Under the pieces are notes generated by a model that saw nothing but the letters and a program-made list of their open reading frames with translations, ran no database searches and was not told where the DNA came from. Both the position numbers and the translations under genes were made by a program. Shown here in pieces: positions 1 to 6,048 of a stretch of DNA of 7,777 nt (the first letter of the stretch is position 1; each line of letters starts with the position of its first letter). This stretch comes from Endozoicomonas sp031844845 (GTDB taxonomy: Bacteria; Pseudomonadota; Gammaproteobacteria; Pseudomonadales; Endozoicomonadaceae), in contig NZ_JAVRMB020000195.1 in the NCBI RefSeq assembly GCF_031844845.1, positions 1-7,777 on the forward strand. Reading direction: 5' to 3'.

Positions 1-1295
1 CTTTCATCGATTCTTACCTCTGATGACCTTAACTCTTTTCAGGCCAGTTACTCCGGCTGCAGGGTTCGGGATTTTCCACCCATTAAAACATTAACCTTAT
101 TCATGCGGCAGGTGGCCAGTGACACCAAGTCGTGCCGCCACGCCCTCATTGATGAAGCGAGAGATCAGGTCGTCAAGGGCCACAAGGTGCCCAACACTCA
201 AACCAGCGCATATTGCAAAGCGCGGCAACGGTTGACTGAAGCATCCATAAGGGGTTTGCTGCGTATATCAGGCAATAGCCTTGATCACGCCTCACCAGAA
301 TCATGGCTATGGCATCAACGTCGTGTACTGCTTACTGACGGCTCAACATTGTTAATGCCTGACACTGAGAAAAATCAGAAAGAATATCCGCAGCCTGGCA
401 CCCAAAAAAAGGGCTTGGTTTCCCCGTTCTCAGAATCCTTGTTTTGATATGTCTTGGCAGTGGCGCATTGCTCGATTTTGCTGTGGCTCCCTACGAAGGG
501 AAAGAATCCGGCGAACAAGCCTTGCTCAGGAAGTTGCTCTCCCATCTACATGATGGCGACATCCTGTTAGGTGATGCGAACTTTGAGAACTACTTCCTGC
601 TGGCTCTGTTGTTACAGGCCAAGACTGACGTTGTCTTCGAGAAAAACGGCGCCCGCCTTATTGATTTTCGAAAATTCTATCAAAAGCTGGGTAGCAAGGA
701 TGGATTATTCAAACTAAAACGACCAGCCCGACCTGAGTGGATGAGTCAGGAGCTTTATGATCAGATGCCCGGAGAGCTGGTCATTCGTGCCGTTAAAAAC
801 AAACGCCGCACCATCATTACCACTTTTCTGGATGCTGAAGAGTATCCCCGGACAGAGATCATTGCGCTGTACCTGTAACGCTGGCACGTCGAGACTGACT
901 TTGACGTCATCAAAACGACCATGAAAATAGATATTCTTCGCTGCAAAAGTCCGGAAATGGTGAGAAAAGAAATATCCATCAACTTCCTGGTATACAACCT
1001 GATCCGGGCGCTGATGGGCCAAACAGCGAGACACATTGGTAAGGAACCACGAGAAGTGAGCTTCAAAGCAGCTCAGGACACGCTGGTGTCATTCCTTCAG
1101 ACGTTACTGGGAGCAACGGGTGACTGGCTGGAAAAGAAAGTCATCAATATGTTGGAAATCATAGGTCAGCATGTTGTTGGTAATCGACCTGGGAGGTCGG
1201 AGCCAAGAGCGGTTAAGAAACGGCCAAAACCGCACAAAAAGCTACAACATCCAAGATCACAGGCGCGCAGACTCAAGAAATACCAAGGGAAGTGA
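1..1295 (+). pseudogene. IS4-family DDE transposase, 5' partial, frameshifted and with an internal stop
   Basis: Conceptual translation gives one continuous IS4-type transposase of about 431 residues in the window if two lesions are repaired. Frame 1 is open from base 1 through GTQKKGL near 417. The homologous protein continues in frame 3 (GFPVLRILVLICLGSGALLD) from about 411 to the TGA at 1293-1295. The DDE triad is recognisable: Asp in LLTDGS (codon 337-339), Asp in LLGDANFENY (codon 573-575), and Glu in the Y(2)R(3)E(6)K signature (Tyr 870, Arg 879, Glu 891, Lys 912). The second lesion is a TAA at 876-878 inside that signature, most simply a CAA (Gln) to TAA change. A basic C-terminal tail (about 1200-1290, rich in Lys, Arg and Pro) follows, as is common in the family. 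Unless both lesions are bypassed, the element cannot move by itself. The enzyme would cut and join DNA at the IS ends. Confidence 0.88.
405..411 (+). other. A_AAA_AAG heptamer at the transposase frame change
   Basis: The zero-frame codons here are CAA AAA AAG GGC. Bases 405-411 therefore form the in-phase heptamer A AAA AAG, the classic bacterial -1 slippery sequence (as in dnaX). A -1 slip here reads GGG CTT GGT TTC next and gives QKKGLGFP, which rejoins the transposase frame without losing a residue. The same repair results from adding one A to the A7 run (404-410). IS4 elements are normally single-frame, no upstream purine-rich stimulator or strong downstream stem is obvious, and the gene has a second lesion. 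A replication-slippage deletion is therefore the more likely reading. Confidence 0.5.
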
Positions 1296-1358
1296 GCTTA
1301 AGTCAGTACCATTGACCCTAGGGGGCCTTTAGGGGCGAGTAGTTCACTAATACCTCAT

Positions 1359-1388
1359 TGGTCTCTTTTTACAGAGACCATTTTTATC
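1359..1388 (+). terminator. Rho-independent-type terminator, plus-strand orientation
   Basis: An 8-bp perfect stem, TGGTCTCT (1359-1366) with AGAGACCA (1373-1380), encloses a 6-base loop and is followed by TTTTTATC. The T-tract lies on the plus-strand side, so it would stop transcription coming from the transposase before it runs antisense into the flavoenzyme gene. On the minus strand the bases after the stem (ATGAGGTATT) are not U-rich, so it is a poor terminator for the 3507-1387 gene, although the hairpin could still protect that mRNA's 3' end. Confidence 0.5.
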
Positions 1389-3507
1389 AAAGTTCTGCTG
1401 CAGCTTTCATTCCAGAGCTTATAGCGCCTTCAATATAGGTAACATCGGCACTGTCTCCAATATTGGTCACTCTGAATCCTGCTTCAGCAATCTTGCTGGC
1501 AAAGCCATGATCCGGTTCTGCACCGATGGCCAGAACCACGGACTTAGCAGGCAATTGATGCTCGATGCCATCTTTGTCCTGATAATGAACATGGGTTTTA
1601 TCAATCTGACTTACTGTGGCAAATGTCATTGTCCTGACATTATGGGTTTTCAGGTTGTGCAGTACTCGCCAGCGGCGGACGATGCTGAGTTCAGTACCCA
1701 GATCCCGCTCCGGCTCCAGAACCGTCACGGTTCGACCACGCTCTACCAGAAATTCAGCCAGTTCCAGTCCTACCAGTCCACCTCCGATAATGACCACCTG
1801 TTTACCCAGGGGCATCCAAAGTTTTGACAGCTGCTGAATCGCTTCTGTGCTGTTGGTAGCACCGATCATGGAGCCGGATTTTATCATCATACGCTGAGCG
1901 ACATTGAGCTTCTTTTTGGCAATATCATCGCCATAACCGGTCATCAAACGACGGAGTTCGTCGCCGGACCAGACATGCTTCTGGTCTGCACCGGGAATAT
2001 CCGGAGCATTACGCAGAGCGCCCGTAGCAATGATGATCTCATCAGGCTTAAGCTCACGTAATAGCACTTCATTCGCCTCTGTATTCAGGCGGATATCCAC
2101 AGGCAATTGCTTGATCTGGTTAACGAGATAATCCAGCAACGGACCGTTTTCCGGATAGGCCAGAGAGGCAAAAAAGAGGGTTCCGCCCAAACGTTGACTG
2201 CGTTCAATCAGTGTCACACGGTGACCTCGGGTAGCAGCGACCCTGGCAGCTTCCATGCCGCCGGGGCCGCCACCAATAACGACAATGTGCTTAGGTTTGT
2301 CAGAGGCAATAAGTTTGATCTCTGACTCATGGCCTGTCATGGGATTGACCGCACACTTGACCCGTTCATTGATGAATATCTGACTGACACAGACATAGCA
2401 ATAGATGCAGGGGCGAATGTCCTGAGGTCGGTTTTCTACAATCTTTTTTGGCAGTTCCGGGTCCGCCAGCAGTTTGCGGGCCATGGCGATATAATCGCAC
2501 TTGCCATCGGCAATCGCTCTGTCGGCCACTTCCGGCTCCAGTCGTCCAACGGCAATTACCGGGATATTGAGGTGCTTTTTAACCTCTGCCGTCCAATCCA
2601 GAAATCCTGCAGGCTTTTGCACCAGAGGGGCTTCGGTAAAGGCATCACCACTGTTGGTATTGGCATAGGCGGAGATATGTACCGCATCCAGTCCGGCTTC
2701 TTCAACCATTCTGGCAACAGCAATGCAGTCATCCAGAGTGATACCTCCATCCATTCGCAGTTCCTGCGCATCAAGGCGCAGCCAGACGGGAAAGTCCGTT
2801 CCGACACGCTCACGAACCGATGCAATCACTTCCATTAACAGGCGGGCACGGTTTTTCAGAGGACCACCATACTCATCATCCCGCTTATTGGTATAGGCAG
2901 AAAGAAAACCGGCGATGATGTAAGTGTGAGCAGCGTGCAGTTCAATACCATCAAAACCAGCACGAACTGCCCGTTCGGCAGCTGCCGCAAACCACTCAAC
3001 CATCTGGTTAATGTCGTTTTTGTCCATGACCCGGATTTTTGGCCGGCTACCGGTTTTTGGGCGAATAAAGGCACCCAGCTCAGCCAGTGACAGAGAACTC
3101 ATCATATCGGACTTCTGAGGCGTGGGGATGGATGGCACCCATAGCTCACGACCTTCCGCCAGATCCCTTACCGCCGTTTTTCCGGCATGCTGTAGCTGGA
3201 TGGCAATCTTTGCATCGTGCTGATGAACTCTGTCCGTCAGTTGCTTCAGGCCGGGGATAAACTGGTCATCGGAAATGCCCACCTGATAGGGTTCTGCGGT
3301 TCCATGGGGCCAGGCAATGGCACAGACACCCATGGTCAGCATGGCTGCGCCGCCTTTGGCTCGTTCTTCGTAGTAAGCCTGGATTCGTTCGCCACAATGC
3401 CCGTCCGCTTCTGCGAAATTGGAGCCCATGGGCGCCATGATCATGCGGTTTTTCAGGTTCAGAGAACCAATCCGGCCCGGTTTAGACAGGTGTTCGAAAG
3501 TAGACAT
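1387..3507 (-). CDS. FMN/4Fe-4S/FAD ene-reductase, FadH/BaiCD-like (NADH:flavin oxidoreductase family)
   Basis: This is a 706-residue cytoplasmic flavoenzyme of the 2,4-dienoyl-CoA reductase/2-enoate reductase/BaiCD type. It would reduce, or in reverse introduce, a C=C bond conjugated to a carbonyl using NAD(P)H. Residues 1-365 form the FMN TIM barrel. PGRIGSLNLKNRMIMAPMG opens it, QLQHAGK is near 104-110, and HAAHTYIIAGFLS at 191-203 carries Tyr196, the likely proton donor by analogy with FadH. Cys367, Cys370, Cys373 and Cys385 (RPCIYCYVCV...KCAVNP) are the 4Fe-4S ligands; the spacing Cx2Cx2Cx11C is one residue shorter than the Cx2Cx3Cx11C of FadH. Two Rossmann motifs follow: VVIGGGPGGMEAA (409-421) and VVIIGGGLVGLELAEF (571-586). 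A polar helical segment at about 521-566 separates them. The ATG at 3507 was chosen over an in-frame GTG at 3543 because AGAG (3517-3520) sits 9 bases before it and the protein then starts as the family does. The gene lies 42 bases after the hydrolase gene, probably in one operon. The exact substrate is unknown. Confidence 0.9.
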   Translation of the reverse strand: MSTFEHLSKPGRIGSLNLKNRMIMAPMGSNFAEADGHCGERIQAYYEERAKGGAAMLTMGVCAIAWPHGTAEPYQVGISDDQFIPGLKQLTDRVHQHDAKIAIQLQHAGKTAVRDLAEGRELWVPSIPTPQKSDMMSSLSLAELGAFIRPKTGSRPKIRVMDKNDINQMVEWFAAAAERAVRAGFDGIELHAAHTYIIAGFLSAYTNKRDDEYGGPLKNRARLLMEVIASVRERVGTDFPVWLRLDAQELRMDGGITLDDCIAVARMVEEAGLDAVHISAYANTNSGDAFTEAPLVQKPAGFLDWTAEVKKHLNIPVIAVGRLEPEVADRAIADGKCDYIAMARKLLADPELPKKIVENRPQDIRPCIYCYVCVSQIFINERVKCAVNPMTGHESEIKLIASDKPKHIVVIGGGPGGMEAARVAATRGHRVTLIERSQRLGGTLFFASLAYPENGPLLDYLVNQIKQLPVDIRLNTEANEVLLRELKPDEIIIATGALRNAPDIPGADQKHVWSGDELRRLMTGYGDDIAKKKLNVAQRMMIKSGSMIGATNSTEAIQQLSKLWMPLGKQVVIIGGGLVGLELAEFLVERGRTVTVLEPERDLGTELSIVRRWRVLHNLKTHNVRTMTFATVSQIDKTHVHYQDKDGIEHQLPAKSVVLAIGAEPDHGFASKIAEAGFRVTNIGDSADVTYIEGAISSGMKAAAEL

Positions 3508-3527
3508 ACAACGATTCTCTTTTTTTA

Positions 3528-3546
3528 TAAAAATGCCGCTCACGGC
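3528..3546 (-). other. Small GC hairpin plus T-tract between hydrolase and flavoenzyme genes
   Basis: Read on the minus strand, GCCG-TGAG-CGGC (3546-3535) is followed directly by ATTTTTA. The stem has only four G-C pairs, so it would be a weak, leaky terminator or pause site just before the flavoenzyme's ribosome binding site. It could lower expression of the second gene relative to the first. It may equally be chance. Confidence 0.22.
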
Positions 3547-3549
3547 TGA

Positions 3550-4380
3550 TTAATTATTTTTAAGAAAGTCTACGCAGGTTCGGTTAAACAGGTCCTCGTG
3601 CTCTACCTGAACCCAGTGCCCGCACTGGTTAAGCATCAGGAACCGGCAATCTTTGGCATTATGCAGGAACTTGAACATACCCTCTGGCGGGTTAAATCGG
3701 TCGTTGGTTCCCCAGAAGCCAAGAATCGGGCACTCCAGCTCGTGCAGGCGCTCAGTCATATTGGGAACCATCATGGTTGAGAACAGATTGGCTGGCTGGG
3801 TTACTGCGACTGCTGCCCGTTCTTCCAGCAGTGCCTCAGAGAGTTGCGAAGCGTCAAATAGCTGCAGCTTCATTACCTCTCGCATTTCGTTGACACCCAT
3901 TGGGCCTGACTGGTAGACCTCAACCATACGTTGAATGCCTTCCATCTGAAAATAGGTTTCACGTTCTTCTACGCCACCGGGAGCCATAAGAATCAGCTGG
4001 CTGACAGTGTTCGGGTATTTCAGTGCTTGCCCAAGGGCGATGGCTCCACCCAGCGAATTTCCCAGCAAAATAACGTTTTGCAGTGCCAGTTTTTCGATCA
4101 GTTGATTTAAGTTTTCTACGAAGAAATCAAGATGATACTCGGCGTTTTCCGGTTTATCGGAGCGACCAAAGCCGGGGAGATCAAGAATAATATTTCGATA
4201 CCCGGCTTTGACAAAGGCCGGGTAGTTACCTTTAAAGTTACTGTAGCCACTGGCACCCGGACCACTGCCATGAAGCCATATAATGGTTTCACCCTCGCCT
4301 TCGTCCAGGTAATGAAGGGTTATGCCGTTATCCAGTTGGATAAATTTTCCGGTGGGAAGAGGAAGATCGTTAAGAGACAT
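3550..4380 (-). CDS. Alpha/beta hydrolase, meta-cleavage-product (C-C bond) hydrolase type
   Basis: This 276-residue cytoplasmic alpha/beta-hydrolase resembles BphD/MhpC/HsaD, enzymes that hydrolyse a C-C bond in vinylogous 1,5-diketones after aromatic ring cleavage; ester or thioester hydrolysis is also possible for the fold. Visible elements, numbered from ATG 4380, are the oxyanion loop LHGSGPGASG (37-46), the nucleophile elbow GNSLGG with Ser109, Asp227 in FWGTNDRFNP, and His255 in NQCGHWVQVEH. The order and spacing match BphD (Ser112, Asp237, His265). A cap-like region lies at about 135-205. The total length is near the family's usual 280. An in-frame TTG at 4386 is possible, but AAGG lies 7 bases before the ATG at 4380, so the ATG was chosen. 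It is the first gene of the leftward operon. No ring-cleaving dioxygenase is visible in this window, so a meta-cleavage role is inferred from family only. Confidence 0.87.
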   Translation of the reverse strand: MSLNDLPLPTGKFIQLDNGITLHYLDEGEGETIIWLHGSGPGASGYSNFKGNYPAFVKAGYRNIILDLPGFGRSDKPENAEYHLDFFVENLNQLIEKLALQNVILLGNSLGGAIALGQALKYPNTVSQLILMAPGGVEERETYFQMEGIQRMVEVYQSGPMGVNEMREVMKLQLFDASQLSEALLEERAAVAVTQPANLFSTMMVPNMTERLHELECPILGFWGTNDRFNPPEGMFKFLHNAKDCRFLMLNQCGHWVQVEHEDLFNRTCVDFLKNN

Positions 4381-4422
4381 AAACAAACCTTTTTATTATT
4401 TGATGCTGTCGAATCGCTGTGA

Positions 4423-4452
4423 CGAATAGTTAATTTTTTCTGGAATGGTCAA
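4423..4452 (-). promoter_or_regulatory. Candidate sigma-70 promoter for the leftward hydrolase-flavoenzyme operon
   Basis: On the minus strand TTGACC (4452-4447) matches a -35 box in five of six positions. An 18-base spacer then leads to TATTCG (4428-4423), a weak -10 box. Transcription would begin near 4416, giving a leader of about 36 bases before the ATG at 4380. The 153-base gap between the divergent start codons (4381-4533) is the only long non-coding stretch between the two operons, so it probably holds both promoters. I see no convincing -35/-10 pair for the rightward operon. Confidence 0.33.
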
Positions 4453-4533
4453 CGTTTCGTGTTGTTTTCGGCATCGTCCATTCAGACCAAGTCGCCCGGA
4501 TATCAAAACCGTTAATGTCCATTTGCTTCATCC

Positions 4534-5334
4534 ATGAATACGAAAATCACAACAATAAGAAATGGCCTGACTACTGAAGGCTCAGGTACGGAGCGAACAA
4601 TAATAAAACATAAGAATAAAGTCGTTTTTGTCACCGGTGCTGCCCAGGGGATGGGACTGGCTGTTGCTAAAAAGTTTGTCAGTGAAGGCGCAAAGGTTGT
4701 TGCCGTTGATATTAACCTTGAGGCCGTTGAAGCAGCCACTGCTCCGTTGGGGGAGAATGTGTTGGCACTGGCCTGCGATATTTCTGACTCCCGTTCTGTT
4801 CGCTCCGTTATGGATAACATTGAAGAACGTTATGGCCGGTTAGACGTTGTCGTAAATAATGCCGGTGTCGGTTCTGTTGATGCTTTTCTGGATACCCCCG
4901 ATGAGAACTGGCAGAGAGTGATTGGCGTTAACCTGACGGGAACGTTTTTCTGTTGCCGTGAAGGTGGTCGTCTGATGCACAAAAATGGTGGTGGAGTCAT
5001 TATTAATATTTCCAGCACTGCGGCTGTTTCCGGTGAAGGCCCCAGCCATTACTGTGCGGCGAAAGCGGGAGTTATGGGGCTGACCCGCAGTATTGCCCGG
5101 GAGTTAGCACCTTCCGGTATTCGAGTTAATACCATTGTTCCCGGCCCAACCAATACGCCGATGATGGCTGATATCCCCGATGAATGGACCAACCAGATGA
5201 TTGCTGCCATTCCCCTGGGTCGCATGGGTGAGCCTGATGAAATTGCCAGTGTCGCCTCTTTTCTTGCTTCTGATGAGTCTTCATTTATTACCGGCCAGAA
5301 TATTGCTGCTAACGGTGGCATGGCTTTCCTGTAA
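4534..5334 (+). CDS. Short-chain dehydrogenase/reductase (classical SDR, likely NAD-dependent)
   Basis: This 266-residue classical SDR would interconvert a hydroxyl and a ketone on a pathway intermediate in the cytoplasm. The cofactor loop is VTGAAQGMG (Thr34 to Gly41). An acidic Asp59 at the end of strand 2 (VVAVDIN) favours NAD over NADP. Asp82 (CDIS) is the adenine-ring contact, NNAG is at 108-111, and the catalytic residues are Ser160 or Ser161, Tyr173 and Lys177 (YCAAK). PGPTNTPM (203-210) is the usual substrate-loop region. The N-terminus is about 20 residues longer than normal, and no Shine-Dalgarno precedes the ATG at 4534. A GGAG at 4590-4593 sits 6 bases before ATA codon 23, so the real start may be internal. 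It is the first gene of the rightward operon, 18 bases before the next. SDR substrate specificity cannot be read from sequence; 3-, 7- or 17-hydroxysteroid-type oxidation is only a possibility. Confidence 0.92.
   Translation: MNTKITTIRNGLTTEGSGTERTIIKHKNKVVFVTGAAQGMGLAVAKKFVSEGAKVVAVDINLEAVEAATAPLGENVLALACDISDSRSVRSVMDNIEERYGRLDVVVNNAGVGSVDAFLDTPDENWQRVIGVNLTGTFFCCREGGRLMHKNGGGVIINISSTAAVSGEGPSHYCAAKAGVMGLTRSIARELAPSGIRVNTIVPGPTNTPMMADIPDEWTNQMIAAIPLGRMGEPDEIASVASFLASDESSFITGQNIAANGGMAFL
4590..4602 (+). promoter_or_regulatory. Internal Shine-Dalgarno-like GGAG before in-frame ATA codons of the SDR
   Basis: GGAG (4590-4593) is followed after 6 bases by two consecutive ATA codons (4600-4605). 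Starting at 4600 would give an SDR beginning (M)IKHKNKVVFVTG, the normal N-terminal length for the family, whereas the upstream ATG at 4534 has no visible ribosome binding site. ATA starts are rare in bacteria, so this is an alternative rather than the chosen start. Confidence 0.3.
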
Positions 5335-5352
5335 AGGGCTGAGGGGGAATGT

Positions 5353-5982
5353 ATGTTGGATTCATCAATACTTGAACGGCTGGATCGTATCGAGTCGATT
5401 GAAGCGATACGGCAGCTGGCAGGTAAATATTCACTTTCTCTGGATATGAGAGATCTTGATGCCCATGTAGGGTTGTTTGCCCCCGATGTTCGTGTTGGTA
5501 AGGGGAAAACGGGACGTGATCTTTTAAAACAGTGGGTGGACTCTACGCTGCGGGATCAGTTTACTGGTACCTCGCACCACCTGGGGCAGCATATTATTGA
5601 GTTTGTTGATAGTGACCATGCTATTGGTGTCGTTTATTCGAAAAACGAACATGAAACGGGGCCGGAATGGGTCACGATGCAGATGCTTTACTGGGATGAT
5701 TATGAGCGTATTGATAGCCGATGGTATTTTCGTCGTCGTCTGCCCTGCTACTGGTATGCCTCCGACCTCAATAAGCAGCCTATCGGTGACCAGAAAATGC
5801 GCTGGCCCGGCAGAGAGCCTTATGAAGGCACTTTTCATGATCTCTTCCCTTCCTGGAAAGAGTTTTGGCTCAATCGTCCAGACCCTGAGGTTCTGCCAGA
5901 GGTTGCTGAACCGGCACCCATTGAGCAGTTTCTTCTGAGTATGCGCAAAGATACGCCAGCACCAAAAATCCGGGTGAAGTAA
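5353..5982 (+). CDS. SnoaL-like/NTF2-fold protein, possible dehydratase or isomerase
   Basis: This 209-residue protein has an N-terminal SnoaL-like (NTF2 fold) domain at about 5-130. The fold serves small dehydratases, isomerases and cyclases such as scytalone dehydratase, ketosteroid isomerase and bile-acid 7-alpha-dehydratase BaiE. Residues that could line the pocket are Tyr26, Asp31, Asp34, His75, His76 and His80. The Tyr26-Asp31 spacing is the same as the Tyr30-Asp35 pair I recall for BaiE, with a histidine roughly 50 residues later in both. Aromatic and charged motifs WVTMQMLYWDDYER (106-119) and WYFRRRLPCYWYASDL (124-139) are typical of the beta-sheet core. A C-terminal extension of about 70 residues (WPGREPYEG, then a Pro/Glu-rich tail) exceeds a minimal NTF2 domain. 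There is no signal peptide or membrane segment. A strong GAGGGGG Shine-Dalgarno precedes the ATG at 5353, 18 bases after the SDR stop. The catalytic role is inferred, not shown. Confidence 0.85.
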   Translation: MLDSSILERLDRIESIEAIRQLAGKYSLSLDMRDLDAHVGLFAPDVRVGKGKTGRDLLKQWVDSTLRDQFTGTSHHLGQHIIEFVDSDHAIGVVYSKNEHETGPEWVTMQMLYWDDYERIDSRWYFRRRLPCYWYASDLNKQPIGDQKMRWPGREPYEGTFHDLFPSWKEFWLNRPDPEVLPEVAEPAPIEQFLLSMRKDTPAPKIRVK

Positions 5983-5994
5983 TAGCAAGAGAAA

Positions 5995-6039
5995 GTTCCA
6001 TATACATACCCATGGTCACCCTGAGTATGTATATGGAGC
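5995..6039 (+). promoter_or_regulatory. 13-bp perfect inverted repeat overlapping the acyl-CoA synthetase ribosome binding site
   Basis: TCCATATACATAC (5997-6009) is exactly complementary to GTATGTATATGGA (6025-6037). A G-T wobble (5996/6038) and a G-C pair (5995/6039) extend the stem. The 15-base loop can add further pairs (6011-6012 with 6022-6023, and 6014-6015 with 6020-6021). No T-tract follows, so it is not an intrinsic terminator. The right arm contains GGAG (6035-6038), the Shine-Dalgarno placed 10 bases before the ATG at 6049. In RNA the folded form would hide that site; in DNA the palindrome could be a dimeric regulator's operator. Confidence 0.7.
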
Positions 6040-6048
6040 AGAATAACA

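Larger units (their letters stand above)
1..1320 (+). mobile_element. IS4-family insertion sequence, left end missing, degenerate
   Basis: The transposase frame is already open at base 1, so the left inverted repeat and probably the first few codons lie outside the window. After the transposase stop at 1295 comes a non-coding stretch (1296 to about 1320, beginning CTTAAGTCAGTACCATTGAC from 1297) that is a candidate right end. No matching left end is available to confirm an inverted repeat, and no target duplication can be checked. CCCTA (1316-1320) and TAGGG (1330-1334) form a short inverted repeat that may belong to the end or to the flank, so the right boundary is approximate. A contig breaking inside an IS is what multi-copy elements do to short-read assemblies. 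Confidence 0.7.

Noticed and set aside
714..1066. Two overlapping minus-strand reading frames opposite the transposase
   Set aside because: They lie antisense to well-recognised IS4 transposase sequence, show no family features, and have no ribosome binding site or operon context.
3508..3543. Upstream in-frame GTG start for the flavoenzyme (12 extra residues)
   Set aside because: The GTG lies in a small hairpin with no SD, and MSTFEHLSKPGRIG from the ATG at 3507 is the family-like N-terminus with AGAG 9 bases upstream.
1507..3549. Several plus-strand reading frames of 60-169 codons opposite the flavoenzyme
   Set aside because: They are antisense shadows of a confidently identified 706-residue flavoprotein; none shows a recognisable motif.
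4201..4222. Hairpin CCCGGCTTT...AAAGGCCGGG
   Set aside because: It lies inside the alpha/beta-hydrolase coding sequence (around the PGFGRS-PAFVKAG region), has a bulge and no T-tract on either side, and is explained by coding.
4410..4427. Repeated CGAAT 13 bases apart in the divergent gap
   Set aside because: Five-base matches are expected by chance and the second copy overlaps the proposed -10 box; too weak to call an operator.
4515..4577. Twenty-codon frame starting at an ATG upstream of the SDR, a possible leader peptide
   Set aside because: It has no Shine-Dalgarno, shows no regulatory amino-acid run and overlaps the SDR start in another frame.
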